A stretch of 64,000 nt of DNA from Paraburkholderia piptadeniae (GTDB lineage: Bacteria > Pseudomonadota > Gammaproteobacteria > Burkholderiales > Burkholderiaceae), in the NCBI RefSeq assembly GCF_900007165.1, contig NZ_CYGY02000013.1, forward strand, positions 1 through 64,000. Reading direction: 5' to 3'. The notes below the pieces were generated by a model. It saw only the letters and a list, made by a program, of their open reading frames with translations. It searched no databases and was not told where the DNA came from. This document shows, piece after piece, positions 28,411-39,110 of this stretch (position 1 is its first letter; every line of letters begins with the position of its first letter). A program made the translations under genes and the position numbers.

Positions 28411-28569
28411 GATTACCGATTCATCGTTAGGCCATCGTCAGGCTTGGTGCTTCGGCGCGCGTCTTCTGATACATCGCTTTGTCTGACGCGACACCCAAGC
28501 GGTCTGGCAGCGCCACACGGTTTTGCGCCTGGTAAGCCGTGCGGCGTCGAAGTGCTATATCAACCCAAA

Positions 28570-29058
28570 TCAACGATAGGGTGCGTCGGCCGCCTTGTTC
28601 GCAGCGATTTCCGCTTCGTAACGGTCGCCGACTGCCAGCAGCATGTCCTTCGTGAAGTACAGGTCGCCGCGCTTTTCGCCGTGATATTCGAGGATGTGCG
28701 TTTCGACGATCGAATCGACCGGGCAGCTCTCCTCGCAGAAACCGCAGAAGATGCACTTGGTCAGGTCGATGTCGTAGCGCGTCGTGCGGCGTGTGTTGTC
28801 CGCGCGCGTTTCCGATTCGATCGTGATGGCGAGCGCCGGGCACACCGCTTCGCACAGCTTGCATGCGATGCAGCGCTCTTCGCCGTTTTCATAGCGGCGC
28901 AGCGCGTGCAGCCCGCGGAAACGCGGCGAAATCGGAGTCTTCTCTTCGGGGAACTGCACCGTGATCTTGCGCTGGAACGCATAGCGTCCCGTCAGCGCGA
29001 GGCCTTTCAGCAGTTCGGTCAGAAAGAAGGTCTTGAAGAAGTTTTGGATTGCGGTCAT
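28570..29058 (-). CDS. nuoI: NADH-quinone oxidoreductase subunit I
   Basis: This 162-residue peripheral-arm subunit carries two [4Fe-4S] clusters (N6a and N6b). The ligand motifs are [12 protein letters not shown] and [12 protein letters not shown]. The N-terminal amphipathic part anchors it to the membrane arm. It passes electrons towards NuoB. The length is that of the short bacterial/mitochondrial TYKY form. Confidence 0.96.
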   Translation of the reverse strand: MTAIQNFFKTFFLTELLKGLALTGRYAFQRKITVQFPEEKTPISPRFRGLHALRRYENGEERCIACKLCEAVCPALAITIESETRADNTRRTTRYDIDLTKCIFCGFCEESCPVDSIVETHILEYHGEKRGDLYFTKDMLLAVGDRYEAEIAANKAADAPYR

Positions 29059-29073
29059 GGTTCGTCCGCCTCC

Positions 29074-30138
29074 TTAATTCCAGATATTCAACGGCGACAT
29101 GATCCAGAGGCCAACCACGATCACCCAGATCACGGTAACCGGCAGGAACACCTTCCAGCCCAGACGCATGATCTGGTCATAGCGGTAGCGCGGGAACGTC
29201 GCACGCGCCCAGATGAATACCGACAACAGGAAGAATACTTTCAGCAGCAGCCAGAAAATGCCGGGGATGAACGACAGGAACTCGAACGGTGCGCTCCAGC
29301 CGCCCAGGAACAGGACGGAAGCCAGCGCCGAGATCACGATCATGTTGATGTACTCGGCGAGGAAGAACAGCGCGAACGCCATACCCGAGTAATCAATCAT
29401 GTGGCCCGCGACGATTTCCGACTCGCCTTCCACTACGTCGAACGGGTGGCGGTTCGTTTCCGCGATGCCCGAAATGAAGTACACGACGAAGGCCGGCAGC
29501 AGCGGCAGCCAGTTCCACGACAGGAACGTCACGCCGTGGCTCGCGAAGATGCCGCGCATCTGCGATCCGACGATGTCCGACAGGTTCATTGTGCCTGCCG
29601 TCATCATCACGACGACGAGCGCGAAGCCCATCGAGATTTCGTACGACACCATCTGCGCCGCCGCGCGCATCGCGCCGAGGAACGCGTACTTCGAGTTCGA
29701 CGCCCAGCCCGCGAGAATCACGCCATACACGCCCATCGACGAAATCGAGATCGCGTACAGCAGGCCCGCGTTGATGTCGCCGAGCACGGCACCCGCCTGG
29801 AACGGGATCACCGCCCACACCGCGAACGCGGGGACCACCACCATGATCGGCGCGATCAGGTAGATCCAGCGGCTGGCTTGCGTCGGCTGAATGACTTCCT
29901 TCAGGAGCAGCTTCAGCACGTCGGCGATCGGCTGCAGGAGACCCGCCGGGCCGACGCGGTTCGGGCCGAGACGCACGTGCATCCAGCCGATCAGCTTACG
30001 CTCCCACAGGATCAGGTAAGCCACGCACAGGAGGATCGCGACGGACACCACGAGGATGCGCACGAGTGCCCACACCGTAGGCCAGGCCACGCCGAGAAGC
30101 TGGCTGCCGCCCGCGTTGATCGTATCGAACAAGGTCAT
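29074..30138 (-). CDS. nuoH: NADH-quinone oxidoreductase subunit H
   Basis: This 354-residue membrane subunit forms much of the quinone-binding cavity at the junction of the two arms. It has eight or nine helices. Conserved loops include [60 protein letters not shown] and [15 protein letters not shown]. The start codon sits directly against the nuoG stop, with no gap. Confidence 0.96.
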   Translation of the reverse strand: MTLFDTINAGGSQLLGVAWPTVWALVRILVVSVAILLCVAYLILWERKLIGWMHVRLGPNRVGPAGLLQPIADVLKLLLKEVIQPTQASRWIYLIAPIMVVVPAFAVWAVIPFQAGAVLGDINAGLLYAISISSMGVYGVILAGWASNSKYAFLGAMRAAAQMVSYEISMGFALVVVMMTAGTMNLSDIVGSQMRGIFASHGVTFLSWNWLPLLPAFVVYFISGIAETNRHPFDVVEGESEIVAGHMIDYSGMAFALFFLAEYINMIVISALASVLFLGGWSAPFEFLSFIPGIFWLLLKVFFLLSVFIWARATFPRYRYDQIMRLGWKVFLPVTVIWVIVVGLWIMSPLNIWN

Positions 30139-32472
30139 TTACGCCTTCTCCACCACCAGTTCACCGAACAGGCTGCCCAGCGCTGCACCGGCAGGCGTAG
30201 CCGCCGATACGCGGACGACCGTCTCCGCAAGATTCGCATCACGCGCGGCCGGAACCTGCACCGAGCGATCGCCCTGACGAACGCGCACCGCGTCGCCTTC
30301 CTTCAATCCCAGCTTGTCGAACAGCGTCGCCGGCAAACCGACCGTGTGAGCGGCACGCGCGGCCGCCGTCAGCTGCAACGACTCGGCGCGGCGCACGAGC
30401 GGATCGGCGTGATAGATCGGCACATCGGCGATGCGCTCGAACGTGCCATCCGCCCCCTTCGCCGCGCTGCTGCGCGCGATGGCCGTCGCCGTCCTGTTCG
30501 ACAGGCGCGGCGTCAGATCGCCATCGCCCAACGCGGCGACGCGCACTTCTTCAGCCGTGTCGTATTCGAAGCCCGGCACGCCGAGCAGGCTGCCCAGCAC
30601 GCGCAGAACCTTCCATGCGGGACGCGTATCGCCCAGCGGACGCACCACGCCGTTGAACATCTGCACCGTGCCTTCCGCGTTGATGAACGTGCCGGCCGTT
30701 TCCGTGAACGGCGCGATCGGCAGCAGAACGTCCGCGTATTCGGCTCCCGTCTGAAACGGCGACATCACGACGACCATTTCCGCCTGGTTCAGCGCGGCAA
30801 GCGCCTGCGCCGGGTTGGCGGTATCGAATTCCGGCTCGAGGTTCAGCAGAAGATAACCCTTGCGCGGCTGCTCGAAGACTTCGCGAGCGTTCAGACCGCC
30901 CTCGCCCGGCAATGCGCCGACGAGATGCGCGCCGACCGTGTTCGCCGCTTCCGTCAGGAAGCCGAGCGATGCGCCCGTTGCATCAGCGATCCATTGAGCC
31001 GCTGCGTGAATGCGCGCGAACTCCGGATGCTGGACAGCGCCATTGCCGAGCAGCACGACACGCAGCTCACCCGTGGCGAGCGATGCCGCCGTCTGCTTCG
31101 CGACATCCGACGCCTTCGTACCTGCGAACGCCTCCGGCAACGCGACGCCCTTCGCTTCCGACACGGCGGCAGCGATGCCAGCCAGCTCATTAAGCCATGC
31201 CGACGGTGCGGCGGCGATGCGTGTCGCTTGCGGGATCAGCGCGTCGTCGCGCGTGGCTTGCAGCAGTGTGATCTTCGCGCCGCCCTTGGCAGCCTGACGC
31301 AGACGCGCTGCGAACAGCGGATGGTCGCGACGCAGCGACGAGCCGATCACCAATGCCGAGTCGAGCGTCGACAGATTCGCGATAGCCGTACCCAGCCACG
31401 GCGTGCCGTTTGCGCCTACCGGGAAGTCCGTCTGACGCAGACGGAAATCGACGTTCGGCGTGCCGATCGCTTCCGCGATCTTCTTCAGCAGGAACAGTTC
31501 TTCGACCGTGCTGTGCGCGCTGCCGAGCGCGGCAAACGCGTCCGCGCCGTGATCCGCCTTGATGCCCTTCAGACCCTTGACGACGTATTCAAGCGCCGTC
31601 TGCCAGTCCGTCTCGATCCACTGACCGCCCTGCTTGAGCATCGGGCGCGTCAGACGTTCGGGGCTGTTCAGGCCTTCGTACGAGAAACGGTCCTTGTCCG
31701 AAATCCAGCACTCGTTGATCGCTTCGTTTTCGAACGGTAGCACGCGCATCACGCGGTTGTTCTTCACCTGCACGACGAGGTTCGCACCGACGGAATCGTG
31801 CGGGCTCACCGACTTGCGGCGCGACAGTTCCCACGTACGGGCGCTGTAGCGGAACGGCTTGCTCGTCAGCGCGCCGACGGGGCACAGGTCGATCATGTTG
31901 CCCGACAGTTCGGAGTCGACCGTCTTGCCGACGAACGACGTGATTTCCGAGTGCTCCCCGCGGCCCAGCATGCCGAGCTCCATCACGCCGGCGATTTCTT
32001 CACCGAAGCGGACGCAGCGCGTGCAGTGAATGCAGCGCGTCATTTCTTCCATCGAGATCAACGGGCCGACGTTCTTGTGGAACACGACGCGTTTCTCTTC
32101 GCTATAACGCGACGACGATTTGCCGTAGCCGACAGCCAGATCCTGCAGCTGGCATTCGCCGCCCTGATCGCAGATCGGGCAATCGAGCGGGTGATTGATC
32201 AGCAGGAACTCCATCACGGATTGCTGTCCCTTCACCGCCTTTTCCGACTTCGTGCGCACGATCATGCCCGCCGACACCGGCGTCGCGCATGCAGGCACGG
32301 CCTTCGGCATCTTCTCGACATCGACGAGACACATCCGGCAGTTGGCCGCAATCGACAGCTTTTTGTGATAGCAGAAGTGAGGAATGTAGGTATCGACCTT
32401 ATGCGCAGCCTGAATGATCATGCTGCCTTCGGCCACCTCTACTTTCTTGCCGTCTATTTCAAGTTCAACCAT
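30139..32472 (-). CDS. nuoG: NADH-quinone oxidoreductase subunit G
   Basis: This 777-residue large iron-sulphur subunit has an N-terminal ferredoxin-like domain with [2Fe-2S] and [4Fe-4S] ligands (FCYHKKLSIAANCRMCLVDV, ACATPV, CPICDQGGECQLQD) and then CIHCTRCVRFGEEI. A molybdopterin oxidoreductase-like domain without a working cofactor follows. I prefer the ATG at 32472; an in-frame TTG three codons earlier has the AAGGAAG box at closer spacing and is a real alternative. It hands electrons from NuoE/F to NuoI. Confidence 0.95.
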   Translation of the reverse strand: MVELEIDGKKVEVAEGSMIIQAAHKVDTYIPHFCYHKKLSIAANCRMCLVDVEKMPKAVPACATPVSAGMIVRTKSEKAVKGQQSVMEFLLINHPLDCPICDQGGECQLQDLAVGYGKSSSRYSEEKRVVFHKNVGPLISMEEMTRCIHCTRCVRFGEEIAGVMELGMLGRGEHSEITSFVGKTVDSELSGNMIDLCPVGALTSKPFRYSARTWELSRRKSVSPHDSVGANLVVQVKNNRVMRVLPFENEAINECWISDKDRFSYEGLNSPERLTRPMLKQGGQWIETDWQTALEYVVKGLKGIKADHGADAFAALGSAHSTVEELFLLKKIAEAIGTPNVDFRLRQTDFPVGANGTPWLGTAIANLSTLDSALVIGSSLRRDHPLFAARLRQAAKGGAKITLLQATRDDALIPQATRIAAAPSAWLNELAGIAAAVSEAKGVALPEAFAGTKASDVAKQTAASLATGELRVVLLGNGAVQHPEFARIHAAAQWIADATGASLGFLTEAANTVGAHLVGALPGEGGLNAREVFEQPRKGYLLLNLEPEFDTANPAQALAALNQAEMVVVMSPFQTGAEYADVLLPIAPFTETAGTFINAEGTVQMFNGVVRPLGDTRPAWKVLRVLGSLLGVPGFEYDTAEEVRVAALGDGDLTPRLSNRTATAIARSSAAKGADGTFERIADVPIYHADPLVRRAESLQLTAAARAAHTVGLPATLFDKLGLKEGDAVRVRQGDRSVQVPAARDANLAETVVRVSAATPAGAALGSLFGELVVEKA

Positions 32473-32574
32473 GATGGTCAATCTTCCTTAACCTGTTACC
32501 GCTCAATCGTTCGCCCGCTCGCCGCTGCGCTTTTGCGCGAAGCGGCGGCTCCCGCGCTTGCCTTTGCTCCGGCT

Positions 32575-33903
32575 TTATGCGGCGACCGTTTCCGATGCCG
32601 CCGGTGCGCCAGCATGACCGCCGACGAGGCAACGCTTGTTGGCGACGTGATACTCGAATTCGTCCCAGTAGTGCTTGAGCATGCCGCGCACGGGCATGGC
32701 AGCCGCATCGCCGAGCGCGCAGATCGTACGGCCCATGATGTTCTCGGCAACCGAGTTCAGCAGGTCGAGATCTTCCTGGCGGCCGAGGCCGTGTTCGATG
32801 CGATGCACGACGCGATACAGCCAGCCCGTGCCTTCGCGGCACGGCGTGCACTGTCCGCACGACTCTTCGTAATAGAAGTACGACAGGCGCAACAGCGAGC
32901 GGACCATGCAGCGCGTCTCGTCCATCACGATGACGGCGCCCGAACCCAGCATCGAACCCGCCTTCGCGATCGAATCGTAATCCATGTCGGTTTGCATCAT
33001 GATGTCGCCCGGAACCACGGGTGCCGACGAACCGCCGGGAATCACGGCCTTGAGCTTCTTGCCGCCGCGCATGCCGCCCGCGAGTTCCATCAGCGTCGAG
33101 AACGGCGTGCCGAGCGGGATTTCATAGTTGCCCGGACGCTCGACGTCACCCGACACCGAGAAGATCTTCGTGCCGCCGTTGTTCGGCTTGCCCATTTCGA
33201 GGTAGGCCTGCGGACCGACTTCCAGCAGAAACGGCACGGCTGCGAACGTTTCCGTGTTGTTGATTGTGGTCGGCTTGCCGTACACGCCGAAGCTCGCCGG
33301 GAACGGCGGCTTGAAGCGCGGCTGGCCCTTCTTGCCTTCCAGCGATTCGAGCAGCGCGGTTTCTTCGCCGCAGATGTAGGCGCCGTAACCGTGGTGCGCA
33401 TGCAGCTGGAACGAGAAGCCCGAGCCCATGATGTTGTCGCCGAGGAAACCGGCTGCGCGCGCTTCCTCCAGCGCCTCTTCGAAGCGCTTGTAGACTTCGA
33501 AGATTTCGCCGTGGATGTAGTTGTAGCCGACCGTAATGCCCATCGCGTACGCGCCGATGGCCATGCCTTCGATCAGCGAATGCGGATTCCAGCGCAGGAT
33601 GTCGCGGTCCTTGAACGTGCCCGGCTCGCCCTCGTCAGAGTTGCAGACGAGATACTTCTGCCCCGGAAACTGGCGCGGCATGAAGCTCCACTTCAGGCCT
33701 GTCGGGAAGCCTGCACCGCCGCGGCCGCGCAGACCTGAAGCCTTCACGTCGGCGATCACCTGCTCCGGCGGAATCTTCTCTTCGAGGATACGGCGCAACT
33801 GCTTGTAGCCGCCGCGCGCCACGTAGTCTTGAAGATGCCAGTTGTCGCCATTCAGGCCGGCGAGAATCAGCGGTTTGATGTGACGATCGTGCAAAGACGT
33901 CAT
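32575..33903 (-). CDS. nuoF: NADH-quinone oxidoreductase subunit F
   Basis: This 442-residue subunit binds NADH and FMN and holds cluster N3. Visible marks are the glycine-rich [18 protein letters not shown], the [15 protein letters not shown] loop, and the cluster ligands [12 protein letters not shown] with a later Cys in [12 protein letters not shown]. The ATG at 33903 overlaps the nuoE stop (ATGA), which implies coupled translation of the two partner subunits. Confidence 0.96.
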   Translation of the reverse strand: MTSLHDRHIKPLILAGLNGDNWHLQDYVARGGYKQLRRILEEKIPPEQVIADVKASGLRGRGGAGFPTGLKWSFMPRQFPGQKYLVCNSDEGEPGTFKDRDILRWNPHSLIEGMAIGAYAMGITVGYNYIHGEIFEVYKRFEEALEEARAAGFLGDNIMGSGFSFQLHAHHGYGAYICGEETALLESLEGKKGQPRFKPPFPASFGVYGKPTTINNTETFAAVPFLLEVGPQAYLEMGKPNNGGTKIFSVSGDVERPGNYEIPLGTPFSTLMELAGGMRGGKKLKAVIPGGSSAPVVPGDIMMQTDMDYDSIAKAGSMLGSGAVIVMDETRCMVRSLLRLSYFYYEESCGQCTPCREGTGWLYRVVHRIEHGLGRQEDLDLLNSVAENIMGRTICALGDAAAMPVRGMLKHYWDEFEYHVANKRCLVGGHAGAPAASETVAA

Positions 33904-34385
33904 TTCGAAAGTTCCTCGAGCAGCTGGTCGATCTTCTCGCGGCTCATGAAGCTGCACATGCGATGGTTGTTCACGAGCAGCACGGGAGCGTCACCGCACG
34001 AACCCATGCACTCACCCTCTTTCAGGGTGAACTTGCCGTCCGGGGTGGTTTCGCCGAAGTCGATGCCGAGCTTCTGCTTCAGATATTCGGCGGCGCTGTC
34101 CGAACCGCCATCAGGACCGAGCTGGCACGGCAGGTTCGTGCAGAGCGTGATCTTGTGTTTGCCGACGGGCGACGTCTCGAACATCGTGTAGAAGGTCGCG
34201 ACCTCCTGCACGGCGACGGCCGGCATGCCGAGATAGTCCGCGACGAACTGCATCAGTTCGGGCGACAGCCAGCCATGCTCCTGCTGACCGACGGCCAGCG
34301 CCGCCATCACGGCGGACTGTTTCTGATCGGCGGGGTACTTCGTGATCGCACGATCGATTTCTTTCAGGCCTTCAGCTGAGATCAT
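33900..34385 (-). CDS. nuoE: NADH-quinone oxidoreductase subunit E
   Basis: This 161-residue thioredoxin-fold subunit carries the [2Fe-2S] cluster N1a. The four ligands are visible in LCTNLPCQL and [12 protein letters not shown]. The ATG at 34385 gives the normal family length; an in-frame TTG seven codons upstream is less likely. It pairs with NuoF. A gap of about 158 bp lies between it and nuoD, with no gene. Confidence 0.95.
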   Translation of the reverse strand: MISAEGLKEIDRAITKYPADQKQSAVMAALAVGQQEHGWLSPELMQFVADYLGMPAVAVQEVATFYTMFETSPVGKHKITLCTNLPCQLGPDGGSDSAAEYLKQKLGIDFGETTPDGKFTLKEGECMGSCGDAPVLLVNNHRMCSFMSREKIDQLLEELSK

Positions 34386-34543
34386 TTTCAGACACGACTC
34401 TTTCAATTCCTACCGAACGAAAACCTGTCGCGCACTGCGTGTTGCGACAGACCCGGCGTTCCTTTGCTTGACGCGCGCCCCGCTTCTCATGCGTTATCGG
34501 CTACGTGAGCGCGCGCCTTGATGAATACTGCTAGTGAATTCGC

Positions 34544-35797
34544 CTAGCGATCGACTTCACCGAACACGATGTCTTGCGTGCCGATGATCGTCACGGCGTC
34601 GGCGATCATGTGACCCCGCGCCATTTCGTCGAGCGCGGACAGGTGTGCATAACCCGGCGCGCGAATCTTCAGGCGATACGGCTTGTTCGCGCCATCCGAC
34701 ACGAGATAGATGCCGAACTCGCCCTTCGGATGCTCGACGGCCGCGTACGCTTCGCCTTCCGGCACGTGGAAGCCTTCCGTGAAGAGCTTGAAGTGGTGAA
34801 TCAGCTCTTCCATGTTCGACTTCATGCCGACGCGCGACGGCGGCGCGACCTTGTGATTGTCCGTCATCACAGGGCCGGGATTCTTGCGCAGCCATTCAAT
34901 GCACTGTTTCGCGATACGCGTGGATTGACGCATTTCTTCGACGCGCACCAGATAGCGGTCGTAGCAATCGCCGTTCACGCCCACGGGGATGTCGAAGTCC
35001 AGCTGGTCATACACTTCGTACGGCTGCTTCTTGCGCAGATCCCACTCGATGCCCGAGCCGCGCAGCATCGCGCCCGTCAGGCCCAGTTGCAGCGCGCGCT
35101 CCGGGCTCACGACACCGATGCCGACCAGACGCTGCTTCCAGATGCGGTTGTCGGTGAGCAGCGTTTCATACTCGTCGACGTACTTCGGGAAGCGGTTGAA
35201 GAAGTCTTCGATGAAATCGAGCAACGAGCCCTGGCGGTTCTCGTTCAGCTTCGACAATGCCTTCGCATTTCGAATCTTCGATGCCTTGTATTGCGGCATC
35301 GCGTCCGGCAGATCGCGATAGACACCGCCCGGACGATAGTACGCTGCGTGCAGCCGTGCGCCGGACACCGCCTCATACACGTCCATCAGGTCTTCGCGCT
35401 CGCGGAACGCGTAGAGGAACACCGCCATCGCGCCGACGTCGAGCGCATGCGCACCGATCCACATCAGGTGGTTCAGCACGCGCGTGACTTCGTCGAACAG
35501 CACGCGGATGTACTTTGCGCGAATCGGCACGTCGATGCCGAGCAGCTTTTCGATCGCGAGCACATAGCCGTGCTCGTTGACCATCATCGACACGTAGTCG
35601 AGACGATCCATGTACGGCACCGACTGGATGAACGTCTTGCTCTCCGCGAGCTTTTCCGTCGCGCGGTGCAGGAGGCCGATGTGCGGATCCGCGCGCTGGA
35701 TCACTTCGCCGTCGAGTTCGAGCACGAGGCGCAGCACGCCGTGCGCTGCGGGGTGCTGAGGGCCGAAGTTGAGCGTGTAGTTCTTGATCTCTGCCAT
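34544..35797 (-). CDS. nuoD: NADH-quinone oxidoreductase subunit D
   Basis: This 417-residue 49-kDa-type subunit lines the quinone site with NuoB and NuoH. The loop [22 protein letters not shown] contains the His that approaches quinone. A later [14 protein letters not shown] and a C-terminal [11 protein letters not shown] follow the family. It is related to NiFe-hydrogenase large subunits but lacks the metal cysteines. NuoC and NuoD are separate genes here, unlike the E. coli fusion. Confidence 0.96.
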   Translation of the reverse strand: MAEIKNYTLNFGPQHPAAHGVLRLVLELDGEVIQRADPHIGLLHRATEKLAESKTFIQSVPYMDRLDYVSMMVNEHGYVLAIEKLLGIDVPIRAKYIRVLFDEVTRVLNHLMWIGAHALDVGAMAVFLYAFREREDLMDVYEAVSGARLHAAYYRPGGVYRDLPDAMPQYKASKIRNAKALSKLNENRQGSLLDFIEDFFNRFPKYVDEYETLLTDNRIWKQRLVGIGVVSPERALQLGLTGAMLRGSGIEWDLRKKQPYEVYDQLDFDIPVGVNGDCYDRYLVRVEEMRQSTRIAKQCIEWLRKNPGPVMTDNHKVAPPSRVGMKSNMEELIHHFKLFTEGFHVPEGEAYAAVEHPKGEFGIYLVSDGANKPYRLKIRAPGYAHLSALDEMARGHMIADAVTIIGTQDIVFGEVDR

Positions 35798-35806
35798 GAC
35801 GTTCTC

Positions 35807-36409
35807 TTAGTGTTTCAGTCCGCCATAGTGATCCTCGCGGATCACGCGCGGCGTGATTTCCCGAGGCTCGATCGTCACCGGCTGATAGACGACGCGCTTC
35901 TCTTCCGGGTCGTAGCGCATTTCGACGTAGCCGGAAACCGGGAAATCCTTGCGGAACGGATGACCGATGAAACCGTAATCGGTCAGGATGCGGCGCAGGT
36001 CCGGATGACCTTCGAAGACGATGCCGTACAGGTCGAACGCTTCGCGCTCGTACCAGTTGGCGGAATTCCAGATCTCGACGACCGACGGAACCAGAGGCAC
36101 ATCGTCGTCCGGCGCGAACACGCGCACGCGCAGGCGCCAGTTGTTCGAGATGGAAAGCAGATGCAGGACAGCGGCAAAACGCGGGCCTTCGTAAGCGCCT
36201 TCACCGTAAGTTTGATAGTCGACACCACACAGGTCGATCAGTTGCTCGAAGTGCAGCGTCGCGTCATCGCGCAGACGCTTTGCTACTTCGAGGTAATCGC
36301 CCGCTTTCACGACGATGGTCAGCTCACCGACAGATTCGGTGATGCTCGTCAGGCGGCCGCCAAAGGCCGCCTCGAGGTTCGCTTTGAGGGTCTCGAGTTT
36401 GCTTGCCAT
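35807..36409 (-). CDS. nuoC: NADH-quinone oxidoreductase subunit C
   Basis: This is a 200-residue 30-kDa-type subunit of the peripheral arm. The conserved core reads [24 protein letters not shown], then [16 protein letters not shown]. The ATG at 36409 matches the family N-terminus (MASKLETLK). It lacks a clear ribosome binding site, so translation may depend on nuoB, which ends 20 bp upstream. The open frame continues into nuoB in another phase, and that part is not real. Confidence 0.95.
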   Translation of the reverse strand: MASKLETLKANLEAAFGGRLTSITESVGELTIVVKAGDYLEVAKRLRDDATLHFEQLIDLCGVDYQTYGEGAYEGPRFAAVLHLLSISNNWRLRVRVFAPDDDVPLVPSVVEIWNSANWYEREAFDLYGIVFEGHPDLRRILTDYGFIGHPFRKDFPVSGYVEMRYDPEEKRVVYQPVTIEPREITPRVIREDHYGGLKH

Positions 36410-36429
36410 ATTGTGGGGAGGCTCTGGCC

Positions 36430-36909
36430 TTATTGACGGGCGATGGTATTGGTGCGGCGGATCTTCGCCTGCAGCTGGATCACGCCGTACACCAGCGCTT
36501 CGGCCGTGGGCGGGCAGCCCGGCACATACACATCGACGGGGACGATACGGTCGCAGCCACGCACCACCGAATACGAGTAGTGATAGTAGCCACCGCCATT
36601 CGCGCACGAACCCATCGAGATCACCCAGCGCGGCTCGGCCATCTGGTCGTAGACCTTGCGCAGCGCGGGCGCCATCTTGTTGCACAGCGTGCCGGCGACG
36701 ATCATCACATCCGACTGTCGCGGACTTGGACGGAACACCACACCGAAACGGTCGAGGTCATAACGGGCGGCGCCCGCATGCATCATCTCGACAGCACAAC
36801 ACGCGAGACCGAACGTCATCGGCCACAGTGAACCGGTACGCGTCCAGTTGATCAGCTTGTCAGCCGTGGTGGTGACAAACCCTTCCTTCAAGACCCCTTC
36901 GATACTCAT
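36430..36909 (-). CDS. nuoB: NADH-quinone oxidoreductase subunit B
   Basis: This 159-residue subunit holds cluster N2, the last iron-sulphur cluster before quinone. The ligands are the adjacent cysteine pair in [10 protein letters not shown], one in [10 protein letters not shown] and one in [12 protein letters not shown]. The length and N-terminus are normal. It is separated from nuoA by 62 bp. Confidence 0.96.
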
Positions 36910-36971
36910 TTGCTTTCCACTCCAGACGGGCGGCGAGCCATCGCCACCCCTACATACCGGCGATTAACCCG

Positions 36972-37331
36972 TCATTCCCAATCAAGGCCACCTTTCTTCC
37001 AGATATAGGCAAAGCCCAACAGGAATTCGAGCAGAAAAATCATCATCGAGATGAAGCCCGGCCAGCCGATGTCGCGCAGGGCCACACCCCACGGGAACAG
37101 GAACGCCGTTTCAAGGTCGAAAATGATGAAGAGAATGGCAACCAGGTAGTAGCGCACATCGAATTTCATGCGCGCATCTTCGAACGCTTCGAAGCCGCAC
37201 TCGTACGGTGCGTTTTTTTCGGTATCCGGCCGATTCGGACCGAGGATCTTGCCGATACTGACCAGTGCTACGCCTAAACCGGTGCCCACGAGGAGGAACA
37301 ACAAAACGGGGAAATAGGCTGCGAGGTTCAA
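36972..37331 (-). CDS. nuoA: NADH-quinone oxidoreductase subunit A
   Basis: This 119-residue, three-helix membrane subunit has the conserved YECGFEAF loop, whose cysteine region lies near the quinone cavity. The best start is a TTG at 37331: it gives the family N-terminus [17 protein letters not shown] and has a GAGGATA ribosome binding site seven bases upstream. No ATG is available at that place. The weak start codon at the head of the operon may hold down expression of this small subunit. Confidence 0.93.
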   Translation of the reverse strand: MNLAAYFPVLLFLLVGTGLGVALVSIGKILGPNRPDTEKNAPYECGFEAFEDARMKFDVRYYLVAILFIIFDLETAFLFPWGVALRDIGWPGFISMMIFLLEFLLGFAYIWKKGGLDWE

Positions 37332-37503
37332 AGCTATCCTCAATCGGTTGGTTCTGAGTGACGTCAGGAGACGTGGACTACCTTGAACAACCCCTGACGC
37401 GAAACACTTCGGGATGCTTGATGCCGAAAGCCCACAGCAAACACAACCCCAGAAGTGAAAATGCCAGCCGAAGCTGAAGCAAGCGGCTGGCATTAGATAA
37501 CAT

Positions 37504-37588
37504 TGGTGCCGACGGCGAGACTCGAACTCGCACAGCTTTCGCCACTACCCCCTCAAGATAGCGTGTCTACCAATTTCACCACGTCGGC
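37504..37588 (-). tRNA. tRNA-Leu (GAG anticodon)
   Basis: The minus strand gives an 85-nt cloverleaf beginning GCCGACGTGG. Its seven-base acceptor arm pairs with CGTCGGC near the 3' end, followed by A and an encoded CCA. The anticodon stem CTATC/GGTAG holds the loop TTGAGGG, anticodon GAG, which reads CTC and CTT leucine codons. The long variable arm is as expected for leucine tRNAs. It lies between secG and nuoA and is probably cut out of the tpiA-secG-nuo transcript. Confidence 0.95.
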
Positions 37589-37700
37589 ACTGTCTGCAAT
37601 CCGGGAAAACAACTTGTAAAACCCGCGAATCGCTTCAAGACTTGAATTGTAACCCGTTTAAGCAGTTTGTTCAACGCACAAACTTTTTTTCTTCGAAAAT

Positions 37701-38075
37701 TTATTTCGGCACATCCTGGCCTGGCGCAGAAGCTGCAGATGCAGCAACTGCAGCCGATGCATTGCCCGGTACAGACGCAGCAGGCGCAGGAGCCGATACG
37801 GGAGCGCTACCCAGCACGCCTGCCGAAGGTTTCGAATGATACGCGCCGATGTATGTCAGTGCCAACGTGGTGGCGAAGAACACTGCTGCCAGTATCGCAG
37901 TCGTACGTGACAGAAAATTAGCAGAGCCCGTCGCGCCGAAGAGACTGCCCGATGCGCCGCTACCGAAGGCCGCGCCCATGTCGGCGCCCTTGCCGTGTTG
38001 CAACAGCACGAGGCCGATGACGCCAAGCGCCGACAGCAATTGCACGACAATGATCAACGTTTTCAAATACAGCAT
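37701..38075 (-). CDS. secG: Preprotein translocase subunit SecG
   Basis: This 124-residue protein has two membrane helices (about residues 3-22 and 56-76) joined by the conserved [28 protein letters not shown] loop, which is diagnostic of SecG. It assists SecYE in protein export. The ATG at 38075 has an AGGTGAG ribosome binding site; GTG codons just upstream are alternatives. After the second helix comes an Ala/Pro/Ser-rich tail of about 45 residues, common in Burkholderia and absent in E. coli. Confidence 0.93.
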   Translation of the reverse strand: MLYLKTLIIVVQLLSALGVIGLVLLQHGKGADMGAAFGSGASGSLFGATGSANFLSRTTAILAAVFFATTLALTYIGAYHSKPSAGVLGSAPVSAPAPAASVPGNASAAVAASAASAPGQDVPK

Positions 38076-38163
38076 CACACTCACCTGAGTCTTTATTTAA
38101 CCGCGCAACAACACATGCTGCGCGCAATGGGTCATCCTCGCCCGGGCACTCTGTCTTGTCGTG

Positions 38164-38943
38164 TCAGCGCGCGGCGGTCGCCGCAACGGCTGCACTGCAG
38201 ATTGCCAGGAAATCCTTGTCTTTCAGCGACGCGCCGCCGATCAAACCGCCGTCGATATCCGGCTGACTGAACAACTCTTCCGCGTTCTCCGGCTTCACGC
38301 TGCCACCGTACAACAGCGGCACGCTTTCCACGTCGTCGCCCTTCGTTGCGAGACGCGCGCGCAAGAACGCATGAACGTCCTGCGCCTGCTGCGCAGTCGC
38401 GCTCTTGCCGGTGCCGATGGCCCACACGGGCTCATATGCAACGACGATGCGAGCCGAATCTTCCACCGACAGCTTCGCGAGCACCGCGTCGAGTTGCGCG
38501 CCCACGATCTGCTCTGTCTTACCCGACTCGCGCTCGTCGAGCGTTTCGCCGACGCAGACAATCGGCGTCAAGCCTGCTTCGAGCGCGCGCTGCGCTTTCA
38601 CGGCGACCGTCTCGCCGCTTTCACGGTGATACGCACGACGCTCAGAGTGTCCGACGATCGCAAACGACGCGCCAAATTCCGCGGCCATTTCGGCAGCGAC
38701 TTCGCCGGTATAGGCGCCCTGCGTATGCGCGGAGACATCCTGCACGCCCCACGCGACGCAGCCGCCTTCCAGCAGCGACTGCGCTTGCGGCAGATAAGGA
38801 CACGGCACGCATACGCCGACTCGCACATCGTCCGGAAGATCGTTCGCGCCATGTGATACGGCTTGCAGCAGCACGCGGTTGTCGGCAAGCCGACCGTGCA
38901 TCTTCCAGTTACCGACTACCAGTTTTGCTCGTTGTTTCGCCAT
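38164..38943 (-). CDS. tpiA: Triosephosphate isomerase
   Basis: This 259-residue TIM-barrel enzyme interconverts dihydroxyacetone phosphate and glyceraldehyde 3-phosphate. Catalytic residues are visible: Asn and Lys in VVGNWKMHG, His in IVGHSERRAYH and Glu in VAYEPVWAIGTGK. Phosphate-binding LYGGSVKPENA and DGGLIGGASL segments are present. It is the first gene of the tpiA-secG-tRNA-nuo run and has a good promoter upstream. Confidence 0.96.
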   Translation of the reverse strand: MAKQRAKLVVGNWKMHGRLADNRVLLQAVSHGANDLPDDVRVGVCVPCPYLPQAQSLLEGGCVAWGVQDVSAHTQGAYTGEVAAEMAAEFGASFAIVGHSERRAYHRESGETVAVKAQRALEAGLTPIVCVGETLDERESGKTEQIVGAQLDAVLAKLSVEDSARIVVAYEPVWAIGTGKSATAQQAQDVHAFLRARLATKGDDVESVPLLYGGSVKPENAEELFSQPDIDGGLIGGASLKDKDFLAICSAAVAATAAR

Positions 38944-39060
38944 CGTCTCGCTCGTTTTATCGTGGTGCGGGTCCTGGACGCCTCCGCTTCGTCAGCGCCC
39001 CCAGCTCTCTGGTGCCCGCGGTCCGCCTGCAAAATTCATGCAGAACGCGCAAAACACACG

Positions 39061-39090
39061 ATTTTACTGTGTGCTGACAGACCGGGTCAA
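39061..39090 (-). promoter_or_regulatory. Sigma-70 promoter for tpiA and the downstream nuo run
   Basis: On the minus strand, a -35 box TTGACC (39085-39090) and a -10 box TAAAAT (39061-39066) are separated by 18 bp. They lie about 120 bp upstream of the tpiA start codon. This is the best promoter-like sequence I see near the complex I genes. Confidence 0.6.
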
Positions 39091-39110
39091 ACTCAATTAA
39101 ATGGGCGCTG

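Noticed and set aside
28444..31740. A 1098-codon open frame on the plus strand opposite nuoI, nuoH and nuoG
   Set aside because: It is antisense to three certain genes, is rich in Arg, His and Glu as shadow frames in GC-rich DNA are, and matches no family.
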